Shown here one piece after another: positions 25,601-33,925 of a stretch of 64,000 nt of DNA (within the stretch, counting starts at the first letter, position 1; each line of letters starts with the position of its first letter). The notes beneath the pieces are model-generated. The model searched no databases, was not told the origin of the DNA, and worked only from the letters and a program-made list of their open reading frames with translations. The position numbers were made by a program, and so were the translations under genes. Source of the stretch: Corythucha ciliata (taxonomy: Eukaryota; Arthropoda; Insecta; Hemiptera; Tingidae); the NCBI GenBank assembly GCA_038030265.1, contig CM075938.1:24343009-24407008 (forward strand). The letters run 5' to 3'.

Positions 25601-28600
25601 GGGACCGTCAATCACGAATTTGGAGCATTTGATTCGCATGCCATTCGGATGCGGTGAACAAAATATGTTGAACTTCGTGCCAAACATCGTCGTCCTCGAT
25701 TATTTGAAGGTGAGTTGAAGTTTTTTATTTCTTGGCCGCCCTTATGGCGGATCTTGAGTGATTCGATAAGCCGGAAGGAGGGAAGATGAATTACGGCGCA
25801 CAATCATTGGAATACCTAATTTATTATTTTAACAATTCTGCTAACGTATAAAGTACAGTGCTTCCTCGATTTTTCTATTGCTTCCAAACTTGGTTTCACA
25901 AAACATGTCAACCACTTCTCCACGCTTATCTAAATCACATTGAATAGCACGATAAAAACCACATTTGCCCTTGAACTGTCGGCGTAGCCTTATAACATGT
26001 AAAATCTGACACTGAGATTTTTTTCCTCAGTAGCAAACTAGATTTGGCAAATGATAAAATAAAAGGTCCCTCAAACTGGCTCAATGGTTCAGAAATGACA
26101 GTTTTTCGTCTGAAACAGGCAAGTCGGCCTGGAAACCACCGACTAACCCTACCGACATTGACGTATTTAAGGGGGGGCTATAGGGGGGATCCTTTTAGCC
26201 CCCCCATGATAATCATTCTCAAGCCCCTTTTCGAAAATTCTAAAAATATTCATGGGTTGTGTGGGCACCCCCTCAATACCATGACAACGTCTATTCCAGG
26301 GCTGGAGCTCATCCTTGCCAAAGCTGTGGGAGCACCTCCTACCAACCCGCCAAAACTGAACGTAAAATTAATTTTGCCGCGAATTATAACATAGATCCAC
26401 AAAATTTGGGGTTGAGGAGTATGAAACATTGAAATTGGGTTTTTCAATTAGCATACTCAGTGAAACTTTGCCTGAGCCATGCCACACAAAATTGCTTTTT
26501 GAATGATTCAAACACGCAAAAATTTGTTTTTGGTACAGTGAAACCCACGAAATTGCTTTTTTAGGTGAACCAACGCCTTGAAAAGTTTTTTTTTTTTCAA
26601 GGAGTTAACCATCAAAAATTACCTTCAGTATGGGTCAGAAACGCGAAACGATTTTTTGGGGCGAACCTGTCCCGCGAAACTGGGTTTTAATTAGCCAAAT
26701 CCGTAGGGTGCGAAGGGGCACGTGCACACAGATGCAGTGCCTTTATAGGGAGGTTTCCTCTCCATCTGTTTCAGTTGAATAACAGCAGAATAAGTTACAA
26801 ATGTTCTATACCCCACGATATTTCATTTTTGAACGAGCTAAATGTCCACGAAATTGGTTTTTTAATGATCCGTACCCGCGAAAGAGTTTATAGGTCCTAC
26901 CTTGCGTATATGAAAGGAGGTGGACCCGTGCAATTGCATTTTTGAGGTGGCCGCCTCGGTCGATTTTCCTGGGGGCCGTAACTCGCCAAATTGATTTTTT
27001 GTTGGGTCAAATCCGACGATTTTGGTTTTTAATTGCCCTGCCCAGCGAAATTTCGTGTTTGAAAAAAAAATAGACCGATGAAATGTCTCGGGACCGCGAA
27101 ATCATGTGTCACGTGCAGCGAAAGCCACGAAATTGCAATGTCATCTCATAAGTTCATAACGAATGTTGGCTAGACCGTGCCTTACAAGTCCTTAGGGTGA
27201 AAGTAACCAATGCGGGGAGGGGCAAGGTGAGGATGGCCCATGCTCGATGCGCATACGCAGGTGGTCAGTTTATCGTTTTAAGGGCGCGAATAGCCATGTT
27301 TGATCATTTGTTTGGTGCAGATAGCCAATTTGAGAAGGCAAGAATCTTCTGGAGCCTCTGTAGAGCGCAGACGATCAGTTTGGCCATTGTTAGGTCGTGA
27401 ATTTATAGTACGAGTATGCCATTTTTATAGCGTTAATAGCTATAGTTCTTAAGGCACGAATCGTTAGTTTGAACATTTTCAAGGCGTGAGAGTGCAGTTT
27501 GGCCATTTTTGACGCGTGAATGGTCGATTTTGCCATTTTAAGGACAAGAATTATTTGCTTATTAGCGCTTTTCAAAGCACGAATCGTCCGTTTAACAATT
27601 TATATAGGCCCACAGAGTCAGTTTTACCAATTTTAGGGTGTGAGTAGCCATTTTGTGCCACTTCTACGGAGCAAACTGTTAGTATGCTCATTTCTAGGGC
27701 ATGGATCCGTCGTTAGTCAATTTTTAGGGCACGAACTCAGTTTTTCCATTTTCAATGCGTGATCGTTAGTTTCACCATTTTGTAAACGCAGTCAGTTTTG
27801 CCATTTTTATGGTGCGAATAGTCCATCAAGCCGTTCGTAGGGTGCGAATGGTCAGTTTGCCATTTCTAGGCTCAAATGATCAGTATGGTAATTTTTAGGA
27901 AGCAAATAGCTAGTGTGATATTTAGGCCACGAATCGTCGGTTTCTCTAATTTTAGGGCTCGTAAAGTCTCTCTGGCCATTTTTAAAGTGCGAATTGTCAG
28001 TTTTGCTATTTTCCGGGCGCAATTAATTAGTCCCATCATGCCAAGGCCCGAACGGTCAGTTTGAGCATTCTTGCCGCGCAAATGGTAGATTTGGCAATTT
28101 CAGCGCAGGAATAGTCTGTTTAGACATTTTCAGGGCGCGAACCGTAAGTTTAGCAATTTTTAGCGCGCGAGTGGTCGATAATTACTCGAATCATGATATT
28201 ATTACATTGCATTTTCAGGGCTGCACGAACCGCTGGTTTAGCCACTTTTAGGACGTGTGAAGCCCGTTTGCCTATTTTTAGAGCGGGAATAGTCAGTTTA
28301 GTCATTTTGGGGCGCGATTATTGTCAGTTTAGCCGTGTTTATGATGGGAATAGCTAGTTTAGTTATTTTTAGGCAGTGACTGGCTGTCAAGCCATTTTTA
28401 GTAGAGCGAAGCACACAATTTCCTTAAGAAAATCCTGAATTCACGTCTGAACCCTGCGATATTTCGGATTTAAAAATAGCCAGAGCTGTGAAATTTAACC
28501 CTTGGAAAATAAAGGCGTGAAATTGACTTGTTTTAAGGGAGCCGGCCCTGCGAATTAGATTTTTGACGTGCGAAATCAGCAAAAATTTTGTCTCAGAACA

Positions 28601-31600
28601 TGCCAAACCGGCATACCCGCCGGTTATGTACTCGTAGGTACATAATAATAAATATTTATAATATTAAATATAAAACGTCTGAAAACGCGAAAGGTTATTG
28701 AAATAGTCAAAACCGCGAAATTGGGTTCTGCGGGCGTGTCAAAGTCGTGATATTTGCACATCCAAAATGTCTAATAAGCGGAATTGCATTTATGAAGAGT
28801 CAACCCGGTTCAATTAATTGGCTTTTTAAGTGAGGAAAACCTTTGGAATTCGTTAAGTGAGCAATAATCCACAAAATTGGGAATTTGATTTGATTTACTT
28901 TGTGAGAGGGAGTGGGATCTCGAGCTCAGGGCTAACCCCCCCCCCCTAAACATTTTACCCTAATCCGTGCCTGCCTACCGACCTGGAACCGTCTTGGAAT
29001 CTAGTTAATTTTTTTAAATGGCGCATTCATAAAAAGGACAACTTTACGGATTACACCCTAAAACTAAAACTTCCACGGTGTTTGGTCATTTTAAAGGCCA
29101 AACACACGGGCCTGGCTCCTTTCATAAAGAAACATTTCGCACAATTGGCGCACTGAAAACCAATTTCGCGGGAATTGGCTCGCCTAAAAGAAAACACAAT
29201 GTCGTTGGTTCGGCCTACACCAAATAGACAATTTTGCCAGTTTTTGCTTTTCCAAAAATTAAATTTCGCAGAGCTGGCTCATTCAAAACCAGTTTCACGG
29301 GTCTGACTCCACGAAAGAACAACATTTCGCACAAAGCGGTCCTCGAGCGAACGCAGGGTAGTGCGGTGTGGAGACATCGGAAAAGTGGAAGTACTGGACG
29401 CGAGGGTGTACCAATTTCACAAATGTAGCCCTTGAAAAATAGTTGTCGTTGATTTCGATCGGAGTAAAACCTATTTAACGGATTTATCGTTTGTTTAGCA
29501 TCGCAAAACAGTTTTTTTTTTTTTTCTAAAATCAAAAAGTGCACCGCCCGCTACTTGTTGCGGCACACTCGCACACAAGAACCAAATCGTTTGTTTAGCG
29601 GTATATTCGGGCACAAATAGTTTTTTTTTTACGTTTGTTTAGCCCTGCAAAATAATTCTCCAGAAGAAAATGTAAAATGTGCGCCGCCAACACCATGCAG
29701 CGGCACATAAGATACAAATCGTTTGTTTTGCGGCACATTGCGTTGCAACATCGTTTGTTTCTGGCCAAATTTTCGTATGTTAAGCCCCAACGAGCACTTG
29801 GGTTGTTAATCGTCATGACCAATGAGATTAGAAGGCCCAGCTCCGGGGGGCTATGTGTTTCCTTGAATGAGTATGGTGTGAAAAGTTGTTCATTTGTCAC
29901 GTGTGCTGGTCATGTGTGCCGTTGCGTGAAGTTTGCGGCACAAATTTTGTTTTTCAAAAATTGTATATTGCAGGGCTGAACAAACGTTCGTTGCGTCCCG
30001 TGATATGTGTTCCGCCACGTTCACGTTCATGAATTGCTCGGCTACTACTTCCAATTTTACCTGGGAATTGCGGGTAAAATTGAAAAGTTCTTCCTCAATT
30101 TTAGCTTTGAATTGGCGATTTTTCCCAATTTCACCAGCGAATTGATGAATCTTTGTACGTTAGCCTCAAAGTCGCCTCGAGAAACCGCGAATTAGCGTTT
30201 TCTAAATTTTAGCCGCGAGTTGGCGTTTTCTCAATTTTAACCGTGAATAAGCGACTTTTCTAAAAATGACAATTTTTTCACTGAAAAAAATCTGTTCCTT
30301 GGGCGAAATTTCAAGATAATTTTGTTTTTCCAATAGCAAAATGTTCAGCTTCAATGATAATCAGCCAGTTTGAAGAGGCAGTTTGACGGTTTAGAAGATG
30401 GACGGATAGAAGATGGTTTCACAGCCGTACTGCTACTGCTGCTGGGAGTGAATGATTTGAACGTTATTTGCCAGCCTAAAACCATCAAATTCGTCAAACA
30501 ATCACATTATTGGGACAAAGCTTAATTTTGAGGGGCAGTATAAAACAAATAAGGTTAAGGTTAATAAGATTAGTCAAAATCTGGACCCAAAAACCAAATC
30601 TCGAAAAAATGGGAACTTTCTTGGTCGAATGATTACGTTTTTGGAGAAAAATCGTCAGTATACTGTCGGGTCGGTGAAATCAGCGCTTTGATGCAAGAAA
30701 TGCCAAACTGAAGGCCAGACTACACAAAAAGCGACTAGCGCAAGCATTGTAGAACGAGTTGCATGCGCCCATTTTATGCAAAATATAAAATGTGATCTAG
30801 CACGCGGCAGTTGAATTAGAGCCCCGAAGCGTTTATAACAAGAAAAATTAAGGAAAGGGAATCACTACTGGACGTTTCTCGCAATTATTCCGCCGATTCG
30901 ACTCTCAGGCCGCTCCTTTTGTTCGTTCGATGGGTAGACGAATAACCGTTTTTCGAGGGATTTTTAAGGGTTGTTACAATGGGAACGTCACTATTGGCGG
31001 GCTATATACCTCATAGAAATAGTTTCGCTGCCACTGAGCCCCCCCCCCCACCTTGAATACTTGAATATTTATCGTATGAATACTGTTTCAGTTGTGATGC
31101 CCGTTGTTGATATTTTCAGAATTCCCGTCAACTCACTCAGGCGATCGAAACAAAATCTAAACGTTACCTTGAGCTGGGTTATCAACGCGAACTTACATAC
31201 AGACACGACGATGGCTCCTTCAGCGCTTTTGGGAAATCAGACGAAAGCGGAAGCACGTGGTTGACTGCTTTCGTTGCTAAATCCTTCAAACAAGCTATGA
31301 AATACGTTACCATCGAGGAAGAAGTAATATTGCGAGCACTGGATTGGTTGGCCGCGAATCAAGCCGCCAACGGTAAATTGAATTAAATTTGATTTTCAAT
31401 TTATAATTTTATTACAATTTTCATAAAATGTTATCAATGTGTTACAATAGGAAGTTTCCCAGAAGTTGGAACTGTCTGGCATAAAGACATGCAAGGTGGT
31501 TCGTCCAAAGGACTCGCCCTCACTGCCTACGTACTCACCGCATTTCTTGAATCCTCTTCGCTCACCTCGGCTCACGGCAATACTATCAACAAAGCCATCG

Positions 31601-33121
31601 ACTACATCAGCAGGGAAATCCGAAGCGGTTCCGTCGCAGACGACCCGTACTCAGTGGCTCTGGCGTCGTACGCTCTTCACCTTGCCAATCATCCGTCGAA
31701 AACAGCCGCTCGCAACCTGCTCGAAATGAAATCGAACTCGTCATCGGATATGAAATGGTGGAAGCGGCCCGCGAGACAGACGGACGAGAAAAATCCGAAC
31801 GCCTGGCTCCCGAATTCCCTCGACGTTGAAATGACGGCCTACGCTATGATGAGCTTCATTAATGAAGGACTCGTCGAAGACACGATTCCAATCATGAAAT
31901 GGCTCATTTCTCAGCAAAATGAGCAAGGCGGTTTCGCTTCCACTCAAGTTCGTCACGTCTTAATTTTCCTTTTATACTCGTAGCATTAAACTTAAAATTG
32001 ATTTTTTAAGGACACTGTCGTTGCTATCGGAGCTCTCGCACAACTAGCCGAGATTCTGTCGTCCACCGACACTGATGTTTCCATAAATTTTGCTTACTCG
32101 AAAAAGGGAGTGTCGAGTGATTTGAGAGTCAACAAAGTCAATTCCATGATCCTGCAAAAGATTGAGGTTCTGCCATTAATTCATTTCTATTCGTTTTATA
32201 GCAAGAAAACTTATTTTTAATTTTGTTTTATTCCTCAGTTACCCACAAAAATAAGAGAAGTCAATGTCACGGCCACGGGACGAGGGTTCGCTGTGGTTCA
32301 AGTGTCCTACAGGTACAACGTCAACGTCACTGGTCCCTATCCAATGTTCACTCTGGATCCTCAGGTGGACAAAAACTCGAATCAAAATCATTTACAACTT
32401 TCGATCTGTTCAGCGTAGGTTTCTGGTTTTCGTTTCCTGATTGGAAATGTATTAAATCTTCAAGCTTTGCATTTTACTTTTTAGCTTCATCGCTGGAAAC
32501 GAAAGCAGTAACATGGCTGTCATGGAAGTTGTACTACCTTCGGGATTTACCGCCGATACGGACGCCCTGCCGAGCCTCGAATTTTCTCAGAGTGTCAAAC
32601 GTGTTGAGACGCGAGACGGCGACACGACGGTTGTTCTTTATTTCGACAAGGTAATCTACATGACTTCTTTTTAAACGGGTGGTGGGGGTGTAGTGGTGAA
32701 AACTGTTTTTGATCTGGATTGCCTTGACCGATTATTTCAGATGACCGCCAAGGAACTCTGTCCCACAATTTCCGCTTTCCGAACTCACAAGGTGGCCAAG
32801 CAAAAACCAGTGCCAGTCACGCTCTACGATTACTACGATCAATGTACGGATGTTATTTCCTTCTCTCCCATGCGATCATTCATCATTCATCATTCATTTG
32901 AAATACCCTTTTACTTTTTTGTTCCAGCGAGGAAAGCACGAGTCTTCTACGAGCCTATGGCTGCCTCACTCGTTGATATTTGCGACGAACCGGATTGTAG
33001 TAAAATGTACGGACGAGATTCAGGAAGCAAACGACAAACTGGTGGCGGCGCCTCGGCTCTTACTCCTGCCATGGGTCTTATGACTACCCTCGTATTCTTT
33101 TATTGTCTCCGTCATCTTTAA
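5220..33121 (+). CDS. CD109: CD109 antigen-like thioester-containing protein (whole gene, 26 exons per transcript)
   Basis: Complement-like member of the alpha-2-macroglobulin/TEP family. The thioester covalently tags proteases or microbial surfaces. Coding exons: 5220-5275, 5321-5380, 16437-16629, 16724-16948, 17035-17285, 17352-17510, 17568-17739, 17812-17991, 18052-18153, 18220-18323, 18396-18687, 18755-18937, 19008-19062, one of three at 22432/23247/23676, 24287-24407, 24874-25060, 25157-25317, 25387-25525, 25591-25709, 31120-31372, 31451-31947, 32011-32166, 32239-32414, 32485-32650, 32741-32843, 32928-33121. Using the first alternative exon they sum to 4479 nt, exactly 1493 codons. Signs: signal peptide, 'TDKAIYKPG' (MG2), 'AEYVLPKF' (MG3), '[10 protein letters not shown]' (MG6), furin-type R640-R643, thioester C959-G-E-Q962, C-terminal GPI-type hydrophobic tail. 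About 1490 aa is normal for CD109. Family assignment is firm; orthology to CD109 rather than another TEP rests on the GPI-like tail. Confidence 0.93.
5321..5380 (+). CDS. CD109: CD109 exon 2: 60-nt phase-preserving exon
   Basis: Acceptor 'acatgcag' and donor 'gtgagtaag' bracket 60 nt with the same split-codon phase on both sides, so it can be kept or skipped without changing the frame. It adds 20 residues, rich in Gly, Arg and Thr, ahead of MG1. No stop is present. It is inferred from splice signals and phase only. Confidence 0.6.
6975..7111. repeat. MITE, 'ggggcctattct' terminus family
   Basis: Inverted arms 'ggggctatattctgagttgtcggg' (first copy shortened here to its ends) and 'cccgacaattcagaatagg' enclose about 90 bp. 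The same termini bound elements at 49877-50002 and 52829-52948. Confidence 0.65.
7182..7321. repeat. MITE, 'gcgttttccattt' family
   Basis: Palindromic element with ends 'gcgttttccatttacat' and 'ataaatggaaaac', inner arms 'ggctccaga' / 'ctctggagc', and a core related to 'cacccgtcttctc'. Confidence 0.7.
7645..7678 (+). repeat. Poly(A) tract
   Basis: A run of more than 30 A residues. It could be the tail of an old retroposed sequence lying upstream, but I see no SINE or LINE body and no target duplication. Confidence 0.5.
9714..10605. mobile_element. FB-like inverted array element 1 (right end eroded)
   Basis: About 130-155-bp units run forward from 9714 to about 10190, marked by 'aaccggaagaac', 'gagctgaatacgaat' and 'catttgccctc-gtgg-cagt'. 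They run in reverse from about 10200 to 10605. The left end 'gagagcttgcgacagtccc' matches both ends of the copy at 11442-12240. Tandem subrepeats inside inverted ends recall Drosophila Foldback (FB) elements. No transposase is visible. Confidence 0.6.
10619..10745. repeat. MITE, 'gcgttttccattt' family
   Basis: Near-perfect palindrome with arms containing 'aaattccgctctggagcc' and 'ttccacccgtcttctc'. The left outer end has lost 'gcgttttcc', which the right end keeps as 'ggaaaacgc' before TA. Confidence 0.75.
11442..12240. mobile_element. FB-like inverted array element 2 (both ends present)
   Basis: It begins 'gagagctggcgacagtcc' and ends with the exact reverse complement 'ggactgtcgccagctctc'. 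Inside are forward and then inverted copies of the same ~150-bp units as in element 1. A separate MITE (11729-11993) sits at the centre. Confidence 0.7.
11729..11993. repeat. hAT-like MITE ('caggcgcgtagccag' termini)
   Basis: Ends 'caggcgcgtagccag' and 'ctggctacgcgcctg' are inverted. G-runs follow the left end and C-runs precede the right. Flanks 'ctggagcagg' and 'ctgggcagg' look like a decayed target duplication. Termini of this style are common on hAT-derived MITEs; the class is inferred. Confidence 0.6.
12685..12757 (+). other. tRNA-like remnant (probable SINE head)
   Basis: 'cagttggtgagagc' resembles a tRNA D-arm/A box and 'ggttcaaatccca' a T-arm/B box, with a plausible anticodon region between. 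The acceptor stem does not pair, so this is not a functional tRNA. A tRNA-derived SINE promoter remnant is the simplest reading. It lies in the insertion that splits the right arm of the nested element. Confidence 0.45.
13040..13535. repeat. Foldback element, ~500 bp
   Basis: The left arm reads through 'tgcgcaggacgttttt', 'catttccgtgggac'-like sequence and 'agctagctgttggcaaa'. The right arm is its inverse ('tttgccaacagctagct', 'cccacggaaaatg', 'aaaaacgtcctgtgcagg'). The spacer shows no coding potential. Confidence 0.7.
13537..14007. repeat. Foldback element, ~470 bp
   Basis: Ends 'gcagcttcccgaaagtttgtc' (shortened) and 'gacaaactttcgggaagttgc' (shortened) are inverted. Further inside, 'catgcatgagctc' pairs with 'gagctcatgcatg'. 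It directly abuts the foldback at 13040-13535. Confidence 0.7.
14010..15010. repeat. Degenerate ~30-bp tandem array (type C)
   Basis: Units on the theme 'gcgatttttctcaattttagc-gcgaatta' at 14020-14225 and 14760-14990, with unrelated unassigned sequence between. The theme is the reverse complement of the arrays at 19790-21480 and 37430-37830. Confidence 0.55.
15110..15500. repeat. G/C-run-rich decayed repeat
   Basis: Several runs of 7-10 G or C, with 'gtggatctggga' on the left and 'tagatccgcctatgg' on the right as weak inverted ends. This looks like a decayed MITE. No gene is recognised. Confidence 0.4.
16437..16629 (+). CDS. CD109: CD109 exon 3: MG1 domain
   Basis: Encodes the N-terminal macroglobulin domain opening '[18 protein letters not shown]', a typical MG1 start. 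Acceptor 'tttacag', donor 'gtttgt'. 193 nt, completing the split codon from upstream. Confidence 0.92.
16724..16948 (+). CDS. CD109: CD109 exon 4: MG1 end and MG2
   Basis: Contains '[19 protein letters not shown]', the hallmark start of MG2. 225 nt, phase 0 on both sides; donor 'gtcagt'. Confidence 0.92.
17035..17285 (+). CDS. CD109: CD109 exon 5: MG2-MG3
   Basis: Carries '[14 protein letters not shown]', the conserved MG3 opening. Acceptor 'gtcgtag', donor 'gtaaac'. 251 nt. Confidence 0.92.
17352..17510 (+). CDS. CD109: CD109 exon 6: MG3
   Basis: Encodes '[18 protein letters not shown]', the typical MG3 strand pair. 159 nt; donor 'gtacgt'. Confidence 0.92.
17568..17739 (+). CDS. CD109: CD109 exon 7: MG3 end and MG4 start
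   Basis: Ends with '[13 protein letters not shown]', the usual MG4 entry. 172 nt; donor 'gtgagt'. Confidence 0.92.
17812..17991 (+). CDS. CD109: CD109 exon 8: MG4
   Basis: Begins '[11 protein letters not shown]', continuing MG4. 180 nt, phase 0; donor 'gtaagc'. The acceptor 'tttttgtgaag' is weak, but the frame continues cleanly. Confidence 0.88.
18052..18153 (+). CDS. CD109: CD109 exon 9: MG4-MG5 linker
   Basis: 34 codons, starting '[20 protein letters not shown]'. Acceptor 'ttattag'; donor 'gttggt' is non-optimal, but both ends keep phase 0. Confidence 0.85.
18220..18323 (+). CDS. CD109: CD109 exon 10: MG5
   Basis: Encodes the strand around '[16 protein letters not shown]', characteristic of MG5. 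Acceptor 'tattttcag', donor 'gtaagt'. 104 nt. Confidence 0.9.
18396..18687 (+). CDS. CD109: CD109 exon 11: MG5-MG6
   Basis: Includes '[16 protein letters not shown]', the conserved MG6 segment just ahead of the bait/ANA-like region. 292 nt; donor 'gtaatg'. Confidence 0.92.
18755..18937 (+). CDS. CD109: CD109 exon 12: MG6 and basic cleavage segment
   Basis: 61 codons. After an acidic start it turns strongly basic: RRQRR at residues 627-631 and R-S-K-R at 640-643, which fits the furin consensus R-X-K/R-R. Cleavage here would cut the chain just before the bait exons, as in complement C3/C4 maturation. Processing is inferred. Confidence 0.9.
19008..19062 (+). CDS. CD109: CD109 exon 13: short exon before the alternative cluster
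   Basis: 18 codons plus one base, '[18 protein letters not shown]'. The single leftover C must be completed by two bases from one of the three downstream alternative exons. Confidence 0.85.
19790..21480. repeat. Degenerate ~30-bp tandem array (type D)
   Basis: Roughly 50 units of 'gctaattcgcggc-aaaattgagaaaaa' spaced 28-34 bp apart, all diverged. A MITE at 21177-21317 interrupts it. The theme recurs at 14010-15010 and 30060-30250 (inverted) and at 37430-37830. Confidence 0.7.
21177..21317. repeat. MITE, 'gcgttttccattt' family
   Basis: Palindrome with ends 'gcgttttccatttacata' and 'tataaatgga', inner arms 'tgctctagagca' / 'tgctctagtgca', and the 'ttccacccgtattctcc' core. Inserted in the type D array. 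Confidence 0.7.
22432..22606 (+). CDS. CD109: CD109 exon 14a: alternative bait-region exon 1
   Basis: Acceptor 'cccgtacag', donor 'gtaaat'. 175 nt, entering with two bases and leaving with two (GG). Encodes '[12 protein letters not shown]', an acidic middle, then '[16 protein letters not shown]'. The last block is nearly identical in exon 14b and recognisable in 14c. The variable middle is the expected protease bait. Confidence 0.88.
23247..23418 (+). CDS. CD109: CD109 exon 14b: alternative bait-region exon 2
   Basis: Acceptor 'ttctgcag', donor 'gtaatt'. 172 nt with the same phases as 14a. Starts '[10 protein letters not shown]', then a Met/Asp/Glu-rich bait, then '[16 protein letters not shown]'. 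Clearly a tandem duplicate of 14a with a different middle. Confidence 0.88.
23676..23928 (+). CDS. CD109: CD109 exon 14c: alternative bait-region exon 3 (long, Pro/Arg-rich)
   Basis: 253 nt, same entry and exit phases as 14a and 14b (length is 1 modulo 3 in all three). The bait is Pro- and Arg-rich and about 27 residues longer. It ends with '[19 protein letters not shown]', a diverged form of the shared block. The acceptor 'caaccccag' at 23675 is my best choice; its pyrimidine tract is modest, so the 5' boundary could differ. Confidence 0.75.
24287..24407 (+). CDS. CD109: CD109 exon 15: start of A2M core
   Basis: Contains '[16 protein letters not shown]', the invariant start of the A2M core domain after the bait. 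Its first base completes the GG left by any of the alternative exons. 121 nt; donor 'gtacaa'. Confidence 0.92.
24423..24834. repeat. Long foldback filling CD109 intron 15
   Basis: Arms of about 180 bp (24423-24602 and 24655-24834) are inverted and about 93% identical by eye. They start 'ccgtaaggtggggtaactta' and end with its inverse, with a ~50-bp loop. It takes up nearly all of the 466-bp intron. Confidence 0.85.
24874..25060 (+). CDS. CD109: CD109 exon 16: MG7
   Basis: Encodes '[20 protein letters not shown]', the MG7 opening. Acceptor 'ttttcag'. 187 nt; donor 'gtaata'. Confidence 0.9.
25157..25317 (+). CDS. CD109: CD109 exon 17: MG7 end
   Basis: 161 nt, with '[19 protein letters not shown]' near its end, typical of MG7 before the first CUB half. 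Acceptor 'ttgtatag', donor 'gtacac'. Confidence 0.9.
25387..25525 (+). CDS. CD109: CD109 exon 18: CUB first half
   Basis: Begins '[17 protein letters not shown]', the usual CUB N-terminal strand. 139 nt; donor 'gtgcgt'. Confidence 0.9.
25591..25709 (+). CDS. CD109: CD109 exon 19: thioester exon
   Basis: Contains 'PFGCGEQNM'. Cys959 and Gln962 (25650-25661) are the intramolecular thioester pair, fully conserved, so the protein should be able to bind targets covalently. 119 nt; acceptor after a long T tract, donor 'gtgagt'. Confidence 0.95.
26440..27150. repeat. Degenerate ~30-bp tandem array (type E)
   Basis: Units on the theme 'gcgaaattg-ttttttagg-gaacc', 25-40 bp apart. The theme resumes at 28430-29330. 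Confidence 0.55.
27180..28430. repeat. Degenerate ~30-bp tandem array (type F)
   Basis: About 40 units of 'gggcgcgaatagtcagttt-gccatttttag'. Frames through this array give Lys/Ile-rich 60-70-aa ORFs that are artefacts of the repeat. Confidence 0.65.
28430..29330. repeat. Degenerate array (type E theme resumed)
   Basis: Looser units with 'cgcgaaattgg-ttt' and 'tttcgc-gg-ctggctc' on both strands, interrupted by a short AT-rich patch at 28620-28680. Confidence 0.45.
29460..30010. repeat. Degenerate ~35-bp array (type G)
   Basis: Units around 'caaatcgtttgttt-gcggcacattgcg'. ORFs here (29595-29900, 29677-29979) have no domain. Confidence 0.5.
30060..30300. repeat. Degenerate ~30-bp array (type C/D theme)
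   Basis: 'tcaattttagccgcgaattggcg' units, the inverse of the 19790-21480 theme. Confidence 0.5.
31120..31372 (+). CDS. CD109: CD109 exon 20: thioester domain
   Basis: Encodes '[20 protein letters not shown]', a signature of the alpha-alpha-toroid thioester domain. 253 nt; acceptor 'atattttcag', donor 'gtaaat'. Confidence 0.93.
31451..31947 (+). CDS. CD109: CD109 exon 21: thioester domain, largest exon
   Basis: 497 nt. Contains '[14 protein letters not shown]' and '[14 protein letters not shown]'-type helices and ends '[13 protein letters not shown]', all conserved in the family. Acceptor 'acaatag', donor 'gttcgt'. Confidence 0.93.
32011..32166 (+). CDS. CD109: CD109 exon 22: thioester domain end, CUB second half
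   Basis: Starts '[14 protein letters not shown]' (last toroid helix). 156 nt, phase 0; donor 'gttctg' is suboptimal. Confidence 0.9.
32239..32414 (+). CDS. CD109: CD109 exon 23: CUB end and receptor-binding domain start
   Basis: Contains '[15 protein letters not shown]', typical of the segment leading into the A2M receptor-binding domain. 176 nt. Confidence 0.92.
32485..32650 (+). CDS. CD109: CD109 exon 24: receptor-binding domain
   Basis: Includes '[19 protein letters not shown]', the conserved receptor-binding domain core. 166 nt; donor 'gtaatc'. Confidence 0.93.
32741..32843 (+). CDS. CD109: CD109 exon 25: receptor-binding domain
   Basis: 103 nt ending '[12 protein letters not shown]', the usual final strand of the domain. 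Acceptor 'atttcag', donor 'gtacgg'. Confidence 0.92.
32928..33121 (+). CDS. CD109: CD109 exon 26: C-terminus with GPI-type signal
   Basis: Completes the receptor-binding domain ('ARVFYEP', Cys-containing tail). It then gives a Gly-rich linker, small residues (GGGASA, about residues 1467-1472) and a hydrophobic tail to the TAA at 33119-33121. That pattern fits a GPI-anchor signal, as in CD109. I could not confirm a poly(A) signal close downstream. Confidence 0.9.
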
Positions 33122-33790
33122 TTTGACGAGCGGGTTTTTTAGAAGTTAGTTTTGTAAAAATTGACTGTTATGTGTAACTATAGATTTAACGTAGCTAGTC
33201 TCGTATAAATTAGAACTAATTCAAGATTTATTTTGTTCTTCTGTAAATAATTAATTACTTAATCAAATCTATCTAAAAAATTCCAAATTATGCCGTAGCC
33301 CCTTCAGAAAATATAGTTTTGACACTAAACGATCCTCGAATTGAGAAAAAGATAAGGGCTGTGATTTGTAATAATTTTATAGATTAATATATTATTGATT
33401 GTATCGTTAATTTAGCTATAAATGCATTGTAAATAATGCTCATGTCTGATTTGGAAAAAACGTTTGGTTAAAAATAATTTTTGACGGATACACAAGCACA
33501 TTATATTCTCCTGATACTCAAGATCGGAAATCACCGCAAAATTGTCTTTTTACACAAGATTTGGTCCCTAATGAACAAGAGTATAGGATTTACTGGTTAC
33601 TCGTCGACGCAATAATTGTTGACAGAAGCCGAGGTCCTTGCCCATTACAATCTCATGATACGAATGGTCAGAAACCGCCGCATACCACTGGAAAACATTT
33701 TTGACCGAAGCCAAGCTCCAAGCAAATTATATTCTCCTGATTCTCAAGATCGGAAATCGCCGTATTCGAAAAAGGGGGCCAAATCTTCCT
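33122..33790. other. 3' flank of CD109 with a short tandem duplication
   Basis: 33122-33470 is AT-rich and probably holds the 3' UTR. 33480-33775 contains three diverged copies of a segment with 'attatattctcctgat-ctcaagatcgg'. No gene recognised. Confidence 0.5.
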
Positions 33791-33794
33791 TTCA

Positions 33795-33925
33795 GGTCCT
33801 TTTACACGAGTAAGTTTTTTGATCGAAGAAGCCATTTTGAAAAAAAATTGACAGATGTTTCCTGCCTCAAATCGTCTGTTTGTGATCAGATTGAACATAT
33901 TTTTGAACAAAAAACTTACTCAATA
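33795..33925. repeat. MITE, 'ttttacacgagtaagtttttt' family
   Basis: Ends 'ttttacacgagtaagttttt' and 'aaaaacttactc' are inverted. A sister copy is at 42714-42860 inside the transposase intron. Confidence 0.6.

Larger units (their letters stand above)
25710..31119 (+). other. CD109 intron 19, about 5.4 kb of degenerate arrays
   Basis: It divides the thioester domain coding sequence right after the thioester exon. 26440-30300 is mostly ~30-bp arrays (listed). 25800-26440 and 30300-31119 show no gene; they contain short C/G-run tracts (26166-26210, 31040-31050). Confidence 0.7.

Noticed and set aside
27180..28430. Regularly spaced ~30-bp repeats suggesting a CRISPR array
   Set aside because: Units are diverged, there are no unique spacers, no cas genes, and the setting is a eukaryotic intron.
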